DNA of 64,000 nucleotides. Origin: Streptomyces sp. 549 (lineage in GTDB: Bacteria; Actinomycetota; Actinomycetes; Streptomycetales; Streptomycetaceae). The stretch is from the NCBI RefSeq assembly GCF_030124175.1, contig NZ_JASKMT010000020.1, positions 36,586-100,585 on the forward strand, read 5' to 3'. The notes under the pieces were generated by a model that saw only the letters and a program-made list of their open reading frames with translations, made no database searches and was not told the DNA's origin. Positions 52,700-61,071 of the stretch are shown here, one piece after another. How positions within the stretch are numbered: position 1 is the stretch's first letter; each line of letters starts with the position of its first letter. Made by a program: the position numbers and the translations under genes.

Positions 52700-53094
52700 A
52701 TGTAGTGCTGTTCCTGCGGGGGCACCCGGGACGTGTTCGTCGAGACAACTCCCGCTTTCACCGGCCCGGCTACAACCGCGAGGTGTGCCTGCCCTGCCTG
52801 GAGGCGGAGGAGGAACCGCCCGCGTGCTGCTCCGGTTGCAACACGCCGCAGCTCGGCCTGCACCTGACCGCCCAGGCGGCCCGGGAGGACGGACCGGTGG
52901 TCTCCACGTGGCTCTGCAGGACGTGCGGGGTCCTAGGCTGCGATGAGGCCATGGAGCGCATGGCGCCGGAGCCCAGCAGCGCGCGGTCGGCCAAACGGTG
53001 GTCGACGGCGGACTCGGCCGTTCGGCGTCGCACGTGGGCCGACAGCGCCCAGCCGGCGCGAAACAAGGGGCGAGCAAGCTCGTCGACCAGGTGA
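52700..53094 (+). pseudogene. Degenerate zinc-ribbon-like gene
   Basis: A frame near 52707 begins CCSCGGTRDVFVETTPAFTG. After a shift near 52770 another reads GYNREVCLPCLEAEEEPPAC, CSGCNTPQLGLHLTA and WLCRTCGVLGCDEA, giving four CxxC pairs that suggest one or two zinc ribbons. The frame change implies a frameshifted pseudogene, although a start in the second frame alone could make a real 100-residue protein. Tail after 53000 is not coherent. Confidence 0.4.
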
Positions 53095-53267
53095 TGTACG
53101 AGCCTGAGTAACTGGGCCGAGGCGCCGGACACCCGGACGGCTGACGTTTCTTCGCCACTTCCCGGTGGCCGACCGCCTTGGCCTCGCTCACCGCCCGGGG
53201 CTTCCCGCGCCGACCCGGCGCGGGAGGCGACCTGGCCCGCCCCGAAGCCAGAGAAGGCAGGCACCAC

Positions 53268-53762
53268 GTGACAGAGACAGCCGGCAAGGTCAAGGTGTGC
53301 TCGCTCAAGCGCGCGTCGGCGCAGATCGTCCCGAGCGGGTCCTACACGATCGTGCGCTTCCCGTTCGGCAGCCCGGAGCCGCACGACGCTCACGGCATGC
53401 ACCAGTTGCGGCAGCCGAACGGACACACCATCCGCTCATGGGACAAGGACGACAGGTCCGGGCTGATATGGCCCAGCCACAAGGGGTGGGGCTCGCTGTA
53501 CGCGATGGTGCACTGGGAGGACGGCAGGTACACGGAGCTGCGCGACCAGTTCGTACGCGATCCCCTCGGTTTCGGGCCCAACCCGGTGGACACGACCGCC
53601 ACCGACCACAGGCCAAGATCGATCGGCATCCAGTGCTTCACGAAGGCGTGGGCCATGTTCGTCTCGCCGAGAACGCCCCTCGCCCTGCGGGTCGCGCACA
53701 ACCACCCCGGACCCAGGAAGCTCGTGCTCGCCGAACTGAAGCTGGTCATCCACGACGCCTAG
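53268..53762 (+). CDS. Hypothetical protein
   Basis: A 164-residue soluble protein with aromatic- and beta-rich text (SYTIVRFPFG, GLIWPSHKGWGSLYAMVHWED, FVRDPLGFGPN). The GTG at 53268 is chosen because the 30 upstream residues are Pro/Arg-rich shadow. No family recognised; the composition resembles structural proteins carried by phage or plasmids, but that is weak. It sits alone among broken genes. Confidence 0.6.
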   Translation: MTETAGKVKVCSLKRASAQIVPSGSYTIVRFPFGSPEPHDAHGMHQLRQPNGHTIRSWDKDDRSGLIWPSHKGWGSLYAMVHWEDGRYTELRDQFVRDPLGFGPNPVDTTATDHRPRSIGIQCFTKAWAMFVSPRTPLALRVAHNHPGPRKLVLAELKLVIHDA

Positions 53763-54032
53763 GAGCGCCCGGAAGCCTCCTCGCGTTCACCCGTCCGGGC
53801 ACCGTCAACCCGGGACCGGCACACGCGTTCCCCGGGTGGGTGAAGCGGTGGCCGGAGAGAGCCGCGAGGCGCCGGGACGGGCGGGCCCGGATCGGGCGGG
53901 GTCCCGGATCGCCGCTGCTACGTTGGAAGACTGGAGAAGAGGCATGTTCCGGGCTCGGCACGGTACATGCACAGCTGTCCTCGAACCAGAGCCGCCCTCG
54001 AACCCTCCTCGAACCGCGAAGGTTGTGCCGAC

Positions 54033-54641
54033 ATGCAGACGCTGCTGACCTATGCCGGACCCGCCGACGAACGGTCGCTCGCCGACCGGACCGGCGGTCT
54101 CCCGCTCGTCCCGTCCGGGGTGGACTGGCCCGAGTGCGCCACCTGCAACGGGCCGATGCAGTTCGTCGCCCACCTGCTGGTGGGCGACGAGCTGCTGCTC
54201 GCGGTGTGGATGTGCCAGTCCGACCCGGGCGCCTGCGAGGAGTGGGACCCGTGGGCGGGCGGCAACCGGGCACTGCTGTACGGCAGGGACGGGCTGCGGC
54301 CCGCCGAGGTCCCCGAGGGCGGGCCGACCCTGCTGGCCGAGGTCAGCGGCATGGACCGCACGCCGGTCGACGCGCCCACCTACTCCGACGCGTCCAGGCA
54401 GTGGGCGGACGCGCCGGGGCGGGGCCTGCGGGACGCGCTCGGCAAGGTCGGCGGCGAGCCGTCGTGGCTGCAGGGCGACGAGACACCGGACTGCCCCGGC
54501 TGCTCGGCGCCGATGGAGTTCGCCGCGCAGTGGGAGGAAGGCCACGACCACAAGACGGCGGTGAACTTCGGCGGCGGTGGTTGCGGCTACGGCTTCGTGT
54601 GCCGGGCCTGCCTGCGGGCCGTGTTCCTCTGGCAGACCTGA
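54033..54641 (+). CDS. Two-CxxC protein resembling DUF1963-type proteins
   Basis: A 202-residue protein. The pattern GGLPLVPSGVDWPECATCNGPMQFVAHL and later DCPGCSAPMEFAAQWE, ending CRACLRAVFLWQ, matches the DUF1963/YwqG-like fold with two zinc-type CxxC pairs. Function unknown. The ATG at 54033 has AAGG about 9 bases upstream. It is a single gene converging on cfa. Confidence 0.7.
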   Translation: MQTLLTYAGPADERSLADRTGGLPLVPSGVDWPECATCNGPMQFVAHLLVGDELLLAVWMCQSDPGACEEWDPWAGGNRALLYGRDGLRPAEVPEGGPTLLAEVSGMDRTPVDAPTYSDASRQWADAPGRGLRDALGKVGGEPSWLQGDETPDCPGCSAPMEFAAQWEEGHDHKTAVNFGGGGCGYGFVCRACLRAVFLWQT

Positions 54642-54696
54642 CAACGGGTGTGGCAGCGGGCGGCCCGCGCCCGCTTGCGCCCCTCCCCCCGGCGGC

Positions 54697-55995
54697 TCAG
54701 GACCGCCAGTCGCGGGTGCGCAGCGGGAGGCCGGAGCTGCCTGAGGACGGGGTGCGCACGGCGAGCACCTGGTTGACGCCGATCCGGTTGCGTTCGAACG
54801 ACAGCGCCGACGCCGCCATGTAGAGCCGCCAGACGCGGGCCCGGCCGGGGTTCGTCAGGCGGACCGCCCCCGGCGCGCCGGGGGCGGCCGGGCGGGCCAG
54901 GGCCGCCTCCAGGTTGCCCACCCAGGCGCGGAGCGTCAGCGCGTAGTGCTCCCGCAGGGACTCAAGGTCGCGGACCTCGAACCCGGCCTGCTCCAGCATG
55001 CTCACGGTGTGGCCGACGGGCGACAGTTCACCGTCGGGGAAGACGTAGCGGTCGATGAAGCCGTTCAGCCGGTAGGCGCGCTCGCGGGCGTGGGGGCGGC
55101 GGGCGATCTGGTGGTTGAGCAGTCGGCCGCCGGGCCGCAGCAGGGCGTGCAGCTGGTCCGCGTAGAGCCGGTACTGGTCGGAGCCGACGTGTTCGGCCAT
55201 GCCCAGCGAGGCGATGGCGTCGTAGGGGCCGTCGTCCACGTCGCGGTAGTCCTGGACCCTGATCTCCACCTTGTCGGCGAGACCGGCCTCGGCGACACGC
55301 TTGCGGGCCATGGCGGCCTGCTCGCGGGACAACGTGACGCCGGTGGCCCGCACGCCGTAGGTCCCGGCGGCGTGCAGCAGCAGCGAGCCCCAGCCGCAGC
55401 CGACGTCGAGCAGGCGGTCGCCGGGTTGCAGCGCCAGCTTGCGGCAGACCAGGTCGAGCTTGTCGTGCTGCGCCTGCTCCAGAGTGCCGCCGTCCGTCCA
55501 GTAGGCGCACGAGTAGACCATGCTCGGGCCCAGGACGCAGCGGTAGAAGTCGTTGCCGACGTCGTAGTGGTGGCGGATGGTGCGCCGGTCGCGGAGCTTG
55601 CTGTGGCGGGCTCCGAAGTGGCCGCGCACCTCCTCCGGGGGCGGCGGCGGGGGCGGCATCGGGCCGGCCAGGGCCAGCATCTCCCGCGCGGTGGCGGCAA
55701 GCCGGGAACCTCGGGGCGCGTGCTCTTCGGGGACCAGCCACAGCAGGCCGGTGGCCCGTTCCAGCGCCTCGTAGAGGTCGCCCTCCACGTCCAGGTCGCC
55801 GGCCACCCACGCACGGGCGGCGCCCAGCTCGCCGGGCCGCCACAGCAGCCGCCGCAGCGCCCTGCGGTGACGGATCACCAGCACCGGGCCTTCAGGTGGT
55901 CCCGCCTCACTTCCGTCCCAGGCGCGGACGCGCAGGGGCAGAGCACTGCCCAGCGCCGTCTCGGCGAGCGCGCGGACGCGATCGGCTGCGGTCAT
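54697..55995 (-). CDS. cfa: Cyclopropane-fatty-acyl-phospholipid synthase
   Basis: A SAM-dependent enzyme that adds a methylene to unsaturated acyl chains in membrane lipids. The 432-residue protein has an N-terminal domain (about 1-130), the motif HHYDVGNDFYRCVLG, the SAM loop LLDVGCGWGSLLLHAA, SLGMAEHVG and the terminal RVWRLYMAASALSFE. The ATG at 55995 has GGAGG at the right distance. Some members methylate instead of cyclopropanating. It is monocistronic. Confidence 0.93.
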   Translation of the reverse strand: MTAADRVRALAETALGSALPLRVRAWDGSEAGPPEGPVLVIRHRRALRRLLWRPGELGAARAWVAGDLDVEGDLYEALERATGLLWLVPEEHAPRGSRLAATAREMLALAGPMPPPPPPPEEVRGHFGARHSKLRDRRTIRHHYDVGNDFYRCVLGPSMVYSCAYWTDGGTLEQAQHDKLDLVCRKLALQPGDRLLDVGCGWGSLLLHAAGTYGVRATGVTLSREQAAMARKRVAEAGLADKVEIRVQDYRDVDDGPYDAIASLGMAEHVGSDQYRLYADQLHALLRPGGRLLNHQIARRPHARERAYRLNGFIDRYVFPDGELSPVGHTVSMLEQAGFEVRDLESLREHYALTLRAWVGNLEAALARPAAPGAPGAVRLTNPGRARVWRLYMAASALSFERNRIGVNQVLAVRTPSSGSSGLPLRTRDWRS

Positions 55996-56220
55996 GGGGG
56001 CGCACCTCCGCTCGGTGGGTTCCGAAGTCAGAGTAGGCACCGGGCGTGTCCCCGCGCCGGGTGATTCCACCTCGACGCGCCGACCTCCGCAGCCCTCTGA
56101 CGCACCCTCGGCACGCCCGCCTCCCACGCACCTCACGCGCCCCCCGCACGCGCCCGTGGGCGCTGCCCGGCAGCGGCCCCCCGCCCGGGCAGCGGCAGGT
56201 GAAGGAGCGAACGGGCATGC

Positions 56221-56260
56221 CGAAGGGGCGTGAGCCCCACGGATGGCTCACGCCCCTTCG
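56221..56260 (-). terminator. Perfect 16-bp hairpin after ndh
   Basis: Arms CGAAGGGGCGTGAGCC (56221-56236) and exact complement (56245-56260) around an eight-base loop, 28 bases past the ndh stop. Confidence 0.92.
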
Positions 56261-56287
56261 GCGTCGGTACTGCTCGGCTGCCCGGCC

Positions 56288-57676
56288 CTAGGAGGCCTTG
56301 GCCTTGGACTTCGCCCCGACACCGGCGGCAGCCGGGGCGGGGGCCGGCTTGGCGGCCTCGTAGAACTCCTCGCGGGGGTTCTCCATCGCACCGAGGGAGA
56401 CGACCTCACGCTTGAGGAACATGCCGAGCGTCCAGTCGGCGAAGACGCGGATCTTGCGGTTCCACGTCGGCACGGCCATGCCGTGGTAGCCGCGGTGCAT
56501 GTACCAGGCGAGGCGGCCCTTGAGCTTGATCTTGGTCTTGCCCAGGACGATCATCGCGACGCCCTTGTGCAGGCCCAGACCGGCCACCGCACCCTTGTTG
56601 GCGTGCTTGTAGTCGCCCTGCGGGAAGCCCCGCATGCCGGAGATGACGTTGTCGCCGAGCGCCTTGGCCTGGCGCAGCGCGTGCTGCGCGTTCGGCGGGC
56701 ACCAGGCGTTCTCGACACCCGCGTTGCGGCTGGCGAGGTCCGGCACCTGGGCGTTGTCGCCGGCGGCCCAGATGTAGTCCGTGCCCTTGACCTGGAGCGT
56801 GGGCTCGACGTCGACGTGGCCGCGCGGGCCGAGCGGCAGGCCGAAGCGGGCCAGCGCCGGGTTCGGCTTCACACCGGCCGTCCACACGAGGGTGCTGGAG
56901 TCGACCTCCAGGCCGTTCTTCAGCACCACGTGGCCGTCCACGCAGGAGTCCATGGAGGTCTCGAGGTACACCTCGACACCGCGGTTCTGGAGGTGCTCCA
57001 GGCCCCACTTGCCGAGCTGCGGGCCGACCTCGGGGAGGATCTTGTCCGCGGCGTCCACCAGGATGAAGCGCATGTCCTCGCGCTTGATCGACTGGTAGTA
57101 CTTGCAGGCGTCCCTGGCCAGGTCCTCGACCTCACCGATGGTCTCGGCACCGGCGAAACCGCCGCCCACGAAGACGAAGGTGAGCGCCTTGCGGCGGACC
57201 TCCTCGTCGGTGGTGGAGTCGGCCTTGTCCAGCTGCTCCAGCACGTGGTTGCGCAGGCCGATGGCCTCCTCGACGCCCTTCATGCCGATGCCCTGCTCGG
57301 CCAGGCCGGGGATCGGGAAGGTGCGGGAGACCGCCCCCAGCGCGATCACCAGGTAGTCGAAAGGCAGCTCGTACGACTCGCCGACGAGCGGCGTGATCGT
57401 GGCGACCTTGCGGTCCTGGTCGATGGTCGAGACGCGGCCGGTGAGGACCTCCGCCTTGGGCAGCACACGACGCAGGGGGACGACGACGTGGCGAGGCGAG
57501 ATGGAACCGGCTGCGGCTTCGGGCAGGAAGGGCTGGTACGTCATGTACGACCGCGGGTCGACGACGGTGACCGTCGCCTCGCCGTAGCGCATCTTCTTCA
57601 GGATGCGGCGCGCTGCGTACAGACCGACGTACCCGCCACCCACTACGAGGATTCGAGGACGCTCCGTGGTGCTCAT
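56288..57676 (-). CDS. ndh: Type II NADH:quinone oxidoreductase
   Basis: A single-subunit FAD enzyme that passes electrons from NADH to menaquinone without pumping protons. The 462-residue protein has the FAD loop VVGGGYVGLYAARR (N-terminus), the NAD loop FVFVGGGFAGAETIGE, AAGDNAQVPD and a C-terminal amphipathic region with a Pro/Ala/Lys tail. The ATG at 57676 follows AGGAGG by 17 bases, slightly far. Rex-like operators lie upstream (57710-57727 and 57981-57998). Confidence 0.94.
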   Translation of the reverse strand: MSTTERPRILVVGGGYVGLYAARRILKKMRYGEATVTVVDPRSYMTYQPFLPEAAAGSISPRHVVVPLRRVLPKAEVLTGRVSTIDQDRKVATITPLVGESYELPFDYLVIALGAVSRTFPIPGLAEQGIGMKGVEEAIGLRNHVLEQLDKADSTTDEEVRRKALTFVFVGGGFAGAETIGEVEDLARDACKYYQSIKREDMRFILVDAADKILPEVGPQLGKWGLEHLQNRGVEVYLETSMDSCVDGHVVLKNGLEVDSSTLVWTAGVKPNPALARFGLPLGPRGHVDVEPTLQVKGTDYIWAAGDNAQVPDLASRNAGVENAWCPPNAQHALRQAKALGDNVISGMRGFPQGDYKHANKGAVAGLGLHKGVAMIVLGKTKIKLKGRLAWYMHRGYHGMAVPTWNRKIRVFADWTLGMFLKREVVSLGAMENPREEFYEAAKPAPAPAAAGVGAKSKAKAS

Positions 57677-57709
57677 GATTCGAGTATCCAGCACCTCCTG
57701 GGGGGTCGC

Positions 57710-57727
57710 TCGTGAGCCCCTTCACAA
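57710..57727 (-). promoter_or_regulatory. Rex-like operator close to ndh
   Basis: TCGTGAG-CCCC-TTCACAA (plus strand) matches 12 of 14 arm positions of the streptomycete Rex consensus (TTGTGAA-N4-TTCACAA). It lies about 35-50 bases upstream of the ndh start codon, where a repressor would block transcription when NADH/NAD is low. Rex was not found in the window. Confidence 0.6.
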
Positions 57728-57980
57728 GCACCTTCCCCACCTCTGTTACACTCCCCCGCCCCGTGAGCGGCGCCACATGCGATCGGGGAACCAGGGGCAA
57801 CCTCCAACCGTTGGGTAACCCGTTGTGAGCTGCACTGATTGCCACACGAATCACCACCGAAGGCTCAGGCGCGACTTCCGATCGACACCTGGTCCACACG
57901 TGACCGCAGCGCGCCGCGCGCTACGAGGGCGGCTCGCAACGGTTCAACGGTCGAAATCGGGCCCACCAGGGCACTTTCTC

Positions 57981-57998
57981 TTGTGAAGAACTTCACGA
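57981..57998. promoter_or_regulatory. Second, near-consensus Rex-like operator
   Basis: TTGTGAA-GAAC-TTCACGA matches 13 of 14 arm positions of the Rex consensus. It lies about 305 bases from ndh and about 95 from the antitoxin start, so it may act on a distal ndh promoter or on the toxin-antitoxin operon. Confidence 0.6.
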
Positions 57999-58063
57999 AC
58001 TTTCTCCGAGGCGGGTCGTCCAACCCCCTCCAGGGCCCCCTTCGCCTACCTGACCAGGCCCCT

Positions 58064-58085
58064 GTGTACACGGATCCGCGTACAC
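58064..58085 (+). promoter_or_regulatory. Near-perfect palindrome before antitoxin gene
   Basis: GTGTACACGGATCCGCGTACAC reads almost the same on both strands (one mismatched pair of arms) and ends 7 bases before the antitoxin ATG. This is the expected position of a Phd/YefM autoregulatory operator. Confidence 0.75.
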
Positions 58086-58092
58086 TGGAGTC

Positions 58093-58365
58093 ATGACGGA
58101 GAACAGCGTGACGGTTCGAGAAGCCCGTGCCCAGCTGGCCGACCACATCAACCGGGCCGAGCAGGGCATGCCCACAGTGATCACCCGGAACGGCCTCCCG
58201 GTGGCGGCCGTCGTGCCCATCGCGGAGTACGAGGCGCTGGAGGAGGCAGCCGATGTGCTGCTGGCCAGAGAAGCCGAGGCGGTGCTGGCGGAGGGCGGCG
58301 GCACGGTGACGATGGCGGAGCTGCTGGCGGATCTGTTCGCCGAGCCCGACCGGGGTGCGGCGTGA
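58093..58365 (+). CDS. Phd/YefM-family antitoxin
   Basis: A 90-residue antitoxin. The N-terminal DNA-binding fold (SVTVREARAQLADHINRAEQG, TVITRNGLPVAAVVPIAEYEALEE) is typical. The acidic C-terminal half (about 55-90) would wrap the toxin. It represses its own operon through the palindrome just upstream. Its stop overlaps the toxin start (GTGA), so both are translated in coupled fashion. Confidence 0.92.
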   Translation: MTENSVTVREARAQLADHINRAEQGMPTVITRNGLPVAAVVPIAEYEALEEAADVLLAREAEAVLAEGGGTVTMAELLADLFAEPDRGAA

Positions 58366-58631
58366 AGTACGCCTTCCGGTTCACCGCCGCCCCCCAGCGG
58401 CAACTCCGCGCGTTGGAACGCCCAGTGGCCATGCGCATCCTGACGGCTCTCACCTCACTCGGCGACGACCCCTACCGCGAGGGCGCCGACATCCGGAAGC
58501 TTGCCGGCCCATCCGGTCTGTACCGACTCCGTGTGGGCAGCCACCGGGTGGCGTACCGCATCGAGGACGATGCACTCGTCGTGCTCGTGGTCAAGGTCGG
58601 TGACCGGCGCGACCTCTGTCGCGGACTCTGA
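58362..58631 (+). CDS. RelE/ParE-family toxin
   Basis: An 89-residue toxin of the RelE/ParE superfamily, predicted to cleave mRNA on the ribosome or poison gyrase. The family text is FRFTAAPQRQLRALERP, then GPSGLYRLRVGSHRVAYRIEDDALVVLVVKVGDRRD, with the basic residues RLRVGSHRVAYR that form the active region of RelE. The GTG at 58362 overlaps the antitoxin stop. Confidence 0.92.
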   Translation: MKYAFRFTAAPQRQLRALERPVAMRILTALTSLGDDPYREGADIRKLAGPSGLYRLRVGSHRVAYRIEDDALVVLVVKVGDRRDLCRGL

Positions 58632-58681
58632 CGCCGTCCCCTGCGACCCCCGCTCCGGGCGGGCCGCGGGGGCGGTGGCGG

Positions 58682-59698
58682 TCAGCCGGTGGGGTCGGCG
58701 GCGGAGAAGGCGATGCCGTCGAGGATGTCGTGTTCGCTGACGACGACCTCGCGGGCGCCGGTCCGCTCCATGACGGCGAGCAGGATGAGGGCTCCCGCAG
58801 CGATCACGTCGACCCGGCCCGGGTGCATGACGGGGATCGCGGCGCGCTCCTCGTGCGTGGACCGCAGCAGGCGGTCGCTGATCTCGCGGACCCGGTCCAG
58901 CGGGACCCGCGCGTGGTGGATGGCCGCCGGGTCGTAGGTGCCCAGGCCGAGCGCGACGGCGGCGACAGTGGTCACCGAGCCGGCCAGGCCCACCAGGGTG
59001 GCGGCTTCGCCGAGCGGCACCGCCTCCGCGGCCTCGTCGAGCGCGGCCTCGATGTCCGCGCGGATGGCCGCGGCCTGCTCGGGAGTGGGCGGGTCGGTGA
59101 CCGCGCCGTCGCGGACGAGGTGACGTTCGGTCAGGCGGACGCAGCCGATGTCGACGCTGCGGGCCGCCCGGACCGCGCTGTCGCCGGTGACCAGTTCGGT
59201 GGAGCCGCCGCCGATGTCCACGACCAGCCACGGCCCGGCGTGCGCGGACCCGGCGAGTTCGCGGGTGGCGCCGGTGAACGAGAAGGCCGCCTCCTGGTCG
59301 CCGGTCACCACCTCCGGTTCCACGCCCAGGATCTCCTTGACGCCCCGCACGAACTCGTCGCGGTTGTCCGCGTCCCGGGACGCGGAGGTCGCGACGAAGC
59401 GGAGCCGGGTCGCACCGAGGGAGCGGATCACCTCGGCGTAGGTGCGGCACGCGGCGAACGTCCGCTCCAGCGCCTCGGGCGCCAGGCGGCCGGTCCGGTC
59501 CACGCCCTGCCCCAGGCGGACGACCTCCATCCGACGGTCCAGCTCCTCGAACCGGCCGGTGGCCGGGTCGAGGTCGGCGACCAGCAGGCGGATGGAGTTG
59601 GTGCCGCAGTCGATCGCGGCCACCCGCGTCAGCCCGCCCGCTGCGGACGCCCCGGCGCCCGCTCCGGCGCCCGTCCCGCTGCCTGCCGCGGCGCTCAT
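58682..59698 (-). CDS. ppx: Exopolyphosphatase / guanosine pentaphosphatase (Ppx/GppA)
   Basis: A 338-residue enzyme of the ASKHA fold that trims polyphosphate or pppGpp. The phosphate-1 motif is AIDCGTNSIRLLVAD, phosphate-2 VVDIGGGSTELVTG, and the C-terminal GLAGSVTTVAA and HEERAAIPVMHPGRVDVIAAG follow. The Gly/Ala-rich first 20 residues are probably disordered. The ATG overlaps the stop of the upstream DUF501 gene (ATGA), in the divIC-DUF501-ppx order. Confidence 0.93.
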   Translation of the reverse strand: MSAAAGSGTGAGAGAGASAAGGLTRVAAIDCGTNSIRLLVADLDPATGRFEELDRRMEVVRLGQGVDRTGRLAPEALERTFAACRTYAEVIRSLGATRLRFVATSASRDADNRDEFVRGVKEILGVEPEVVTGDQEAAFSFTGATRELAGSAHAGPWLVVDIGGGSTELVTGDSAVRAARSVDIGCVRLTERHLVRDGAVTDPPTPEQAAAIRADIEAALDEAAEAVPLGEAATLVGLAGSVTTVAAVALGLGTYDPAAIHHARVPLDRVREISDRLLRSTHEERAAIPVMHPGRVDVIAAGALILLAVMERTGAREVVVSEHDILDGIAFSAADPTG

Positions 59699-60303
59699 CC
59701 GACGGCCCCCGGCTGCCCGGCGTCCGGCCGCCCCGAAGCCGACTCGCCGCCGTCCGGCGTCCCGGACGGCGGCTGCGCGCAGCCGTCCTGACCGCCCGTC
59801 ACGCAGGAGCCCTTGCGCCACCACTCGGGCAGCATCAGCAGGGCCTCGTCCCCGAGCGGGTTCACGCCCGGCCCGGCGGCGAGGGAGTGCGCGACGAGCA
59901 CGTGCAGGCACTTCACCCGGTCCGGCATGCCGCCGGCGCTCGGGAAGCCCTCCAGCACCTCGATGGCGTCCCGGCGGGCGAGGTAGTCCTCGTGGGCCGC
60001 GCGGTAGGCGGCGGCGAGGTCCGGGTCCTCGGCGAGCCGGGCGGTCATCTCCTTCATCACCCCGTCGGCCTCCAGCGTGCCGATGGCCGACGCGGCGCGC
60101 GGGCAGCTCAGGTAGTACGTGGTGGGGAAGGGCGTGCCGTCCTCCAACCGGGGTGCCGTCTCCACGACGTCGGGCCGGCCGCACGGGCAGCGGTGCGCGA
60201 TGGCGCGCAGGCCGCGCGGCGGGCGGCCGAGCTGCTCGCGGAAGGCGGCCACGTCCGCGTCGGTGGGCGGCGTGGAGGGGGTCGGGGGCGGCGGAGTGTC
60301 CAT
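59695..60303 (-). CDS. DUF501 domain protein
   Basis: A 202-residue protein containing one DUF501 domain (about 15-175; FREQLGRPPRGLRAIAHRCPCGRPDVVET, YYLSCPRAASAIGTLE, RVKCLHVLVAHSLAAGPGVNPLG). Conserved Cys and His residues suggest a metal or flavin site; function unknown. It is nearly always found between septum-formation and ppx genes in actinobacteria. The last 30 residues are low-complexity. The start MDTPPPP at 60303 is tentative. Confidence 0.88.
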   Translation of the reverse strand: MDTPPPPTPSTPPTDADVAAFREQLGRPPRGLRAIAHRCPCGRPDVVETAPRLEDGTPFPTTYYLSCPRAASAIGTLEADGVMKEMTARLAEDPDLAAAYRAAHEDYLARRDAIEVLEGFPSAGGMPDRVKCLHVLVAHSLAAGPGVNPLGDEALLMLPEWWRKGSCVTGGQDGCAQPPSGTPDGGESASGRPDAGQPGAVG

Positions 60304-60485
60304 GCGGGGTGGCTTCTCTTCGCTCTCTGTGCTGTGTCGGGTGGTCGGCTGGTCGGGGCGCGGCCCGAGGGCGCGGTCCCCCCGGGCGGCGCCCGGGTGA
60401 GCGGCGCGCGGCACGGGACCGGCGGCCGTGCGGCGGTTCGCCGTTCATTGTCGCCCAGCCGGGCGGGCGGCAGGGACGCGCCGGG

Positions 60486-61001
60486 TCAGCGGCGGCTGTC
60501 CGCCGTGTCCACGCCGTCCCACAGGTTGTTGTACCAGGCCCGGTCGGCGGCCCGGCGGTCGGTGGGCCGCCGGGGGTCGGCGCTGCCGTCCTCGACGATG
60601 AAGCCGGTCTCGCCGGGGCGCAGGTAGTGCAGGTGGCGGCGCGCCTGCTGCTCGACGTAGGCCGGGTCCTCCCAGCGGGCCCGCTCCTTGCGCAGCCGCT
60701 CCACCTCGCTGCGGGCCTCCGCCGCCTGCCGGCGCTGGTCGGCGATCTCCGAGCGCTGGGAGACGTACTGCCGCATCGGGTAGGCCAGGGCCACCACCAT
60801 CGAGCAGATCACCAGGGCCAGCAGCGCGGCACGGCCGGTGAGGCGGCTGCGCCTGGGGGCCGTGAGGCGGCGGTCCTGGGCGCGGTAGACCTTGGCCGCG
60901 GCCTCCTCGCCGAGTGCCTTGAGTCTGGTCGCGGTGGAGAACCGGTCCCGGTCCGCGGCCACATCGCCTCCAGGAGTCGCTACGTCTACGTCCCGGCTCA
61001 C
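60486..61001 (-). CDS. divIC: Septum formation initiator (DivIC/FtsB family)
   Basis: A 171-residue cell-division protein. A cytoplasmic N-terminus (about 1-57), one membrane helix (about 58-78) and a coiled-coil (about 85-115, SQRSEIADQRRQAAEARSEVERL) end in a short conserved domain (DPAYVEQQARRHLHYLRPGETGF). It assembles with FtsL/FtsQ at septa. It lies 70 bases after eno on the same strand and precedes DUF501 and ppx. Confidence 0.9.
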   Translation of the reverse strand: MSRDVDVATPGGDVAADRDRFSTATRLKALGEEAAAKVYRAQDRRLTAPRRSRLTGRAALLALVICSMVVALAYPMRQYVSQRSEIADQRRQAAEARSEVERLRKERARWEDPAYVEQQARRHLHYLRPGETGFIVEDGSADPRRPTDRRAADRAWYNNLWDGVDTADSRR

Positions 61002-61071
61002 GGTACGGGACCGTGAACCGGGACGCGGGGGCGACGGGCGGTAGTACCGCCGATATCCGTCCTCGGGCGGG

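Noticed and set aside
50823..54641. Integrated element using the bldA tRNA as attachment site
   Set aside because: No integrase and no second copy of the tRNA 3' end (such as TTCGAGTCCGG) was found in the next 4 kb.
57700..57780. A vegetative promoter directly before ndh
   Set aside because: No pair of -35/-10 hexamers with normal spacing could be read there, so only the Rex-like site is reported.
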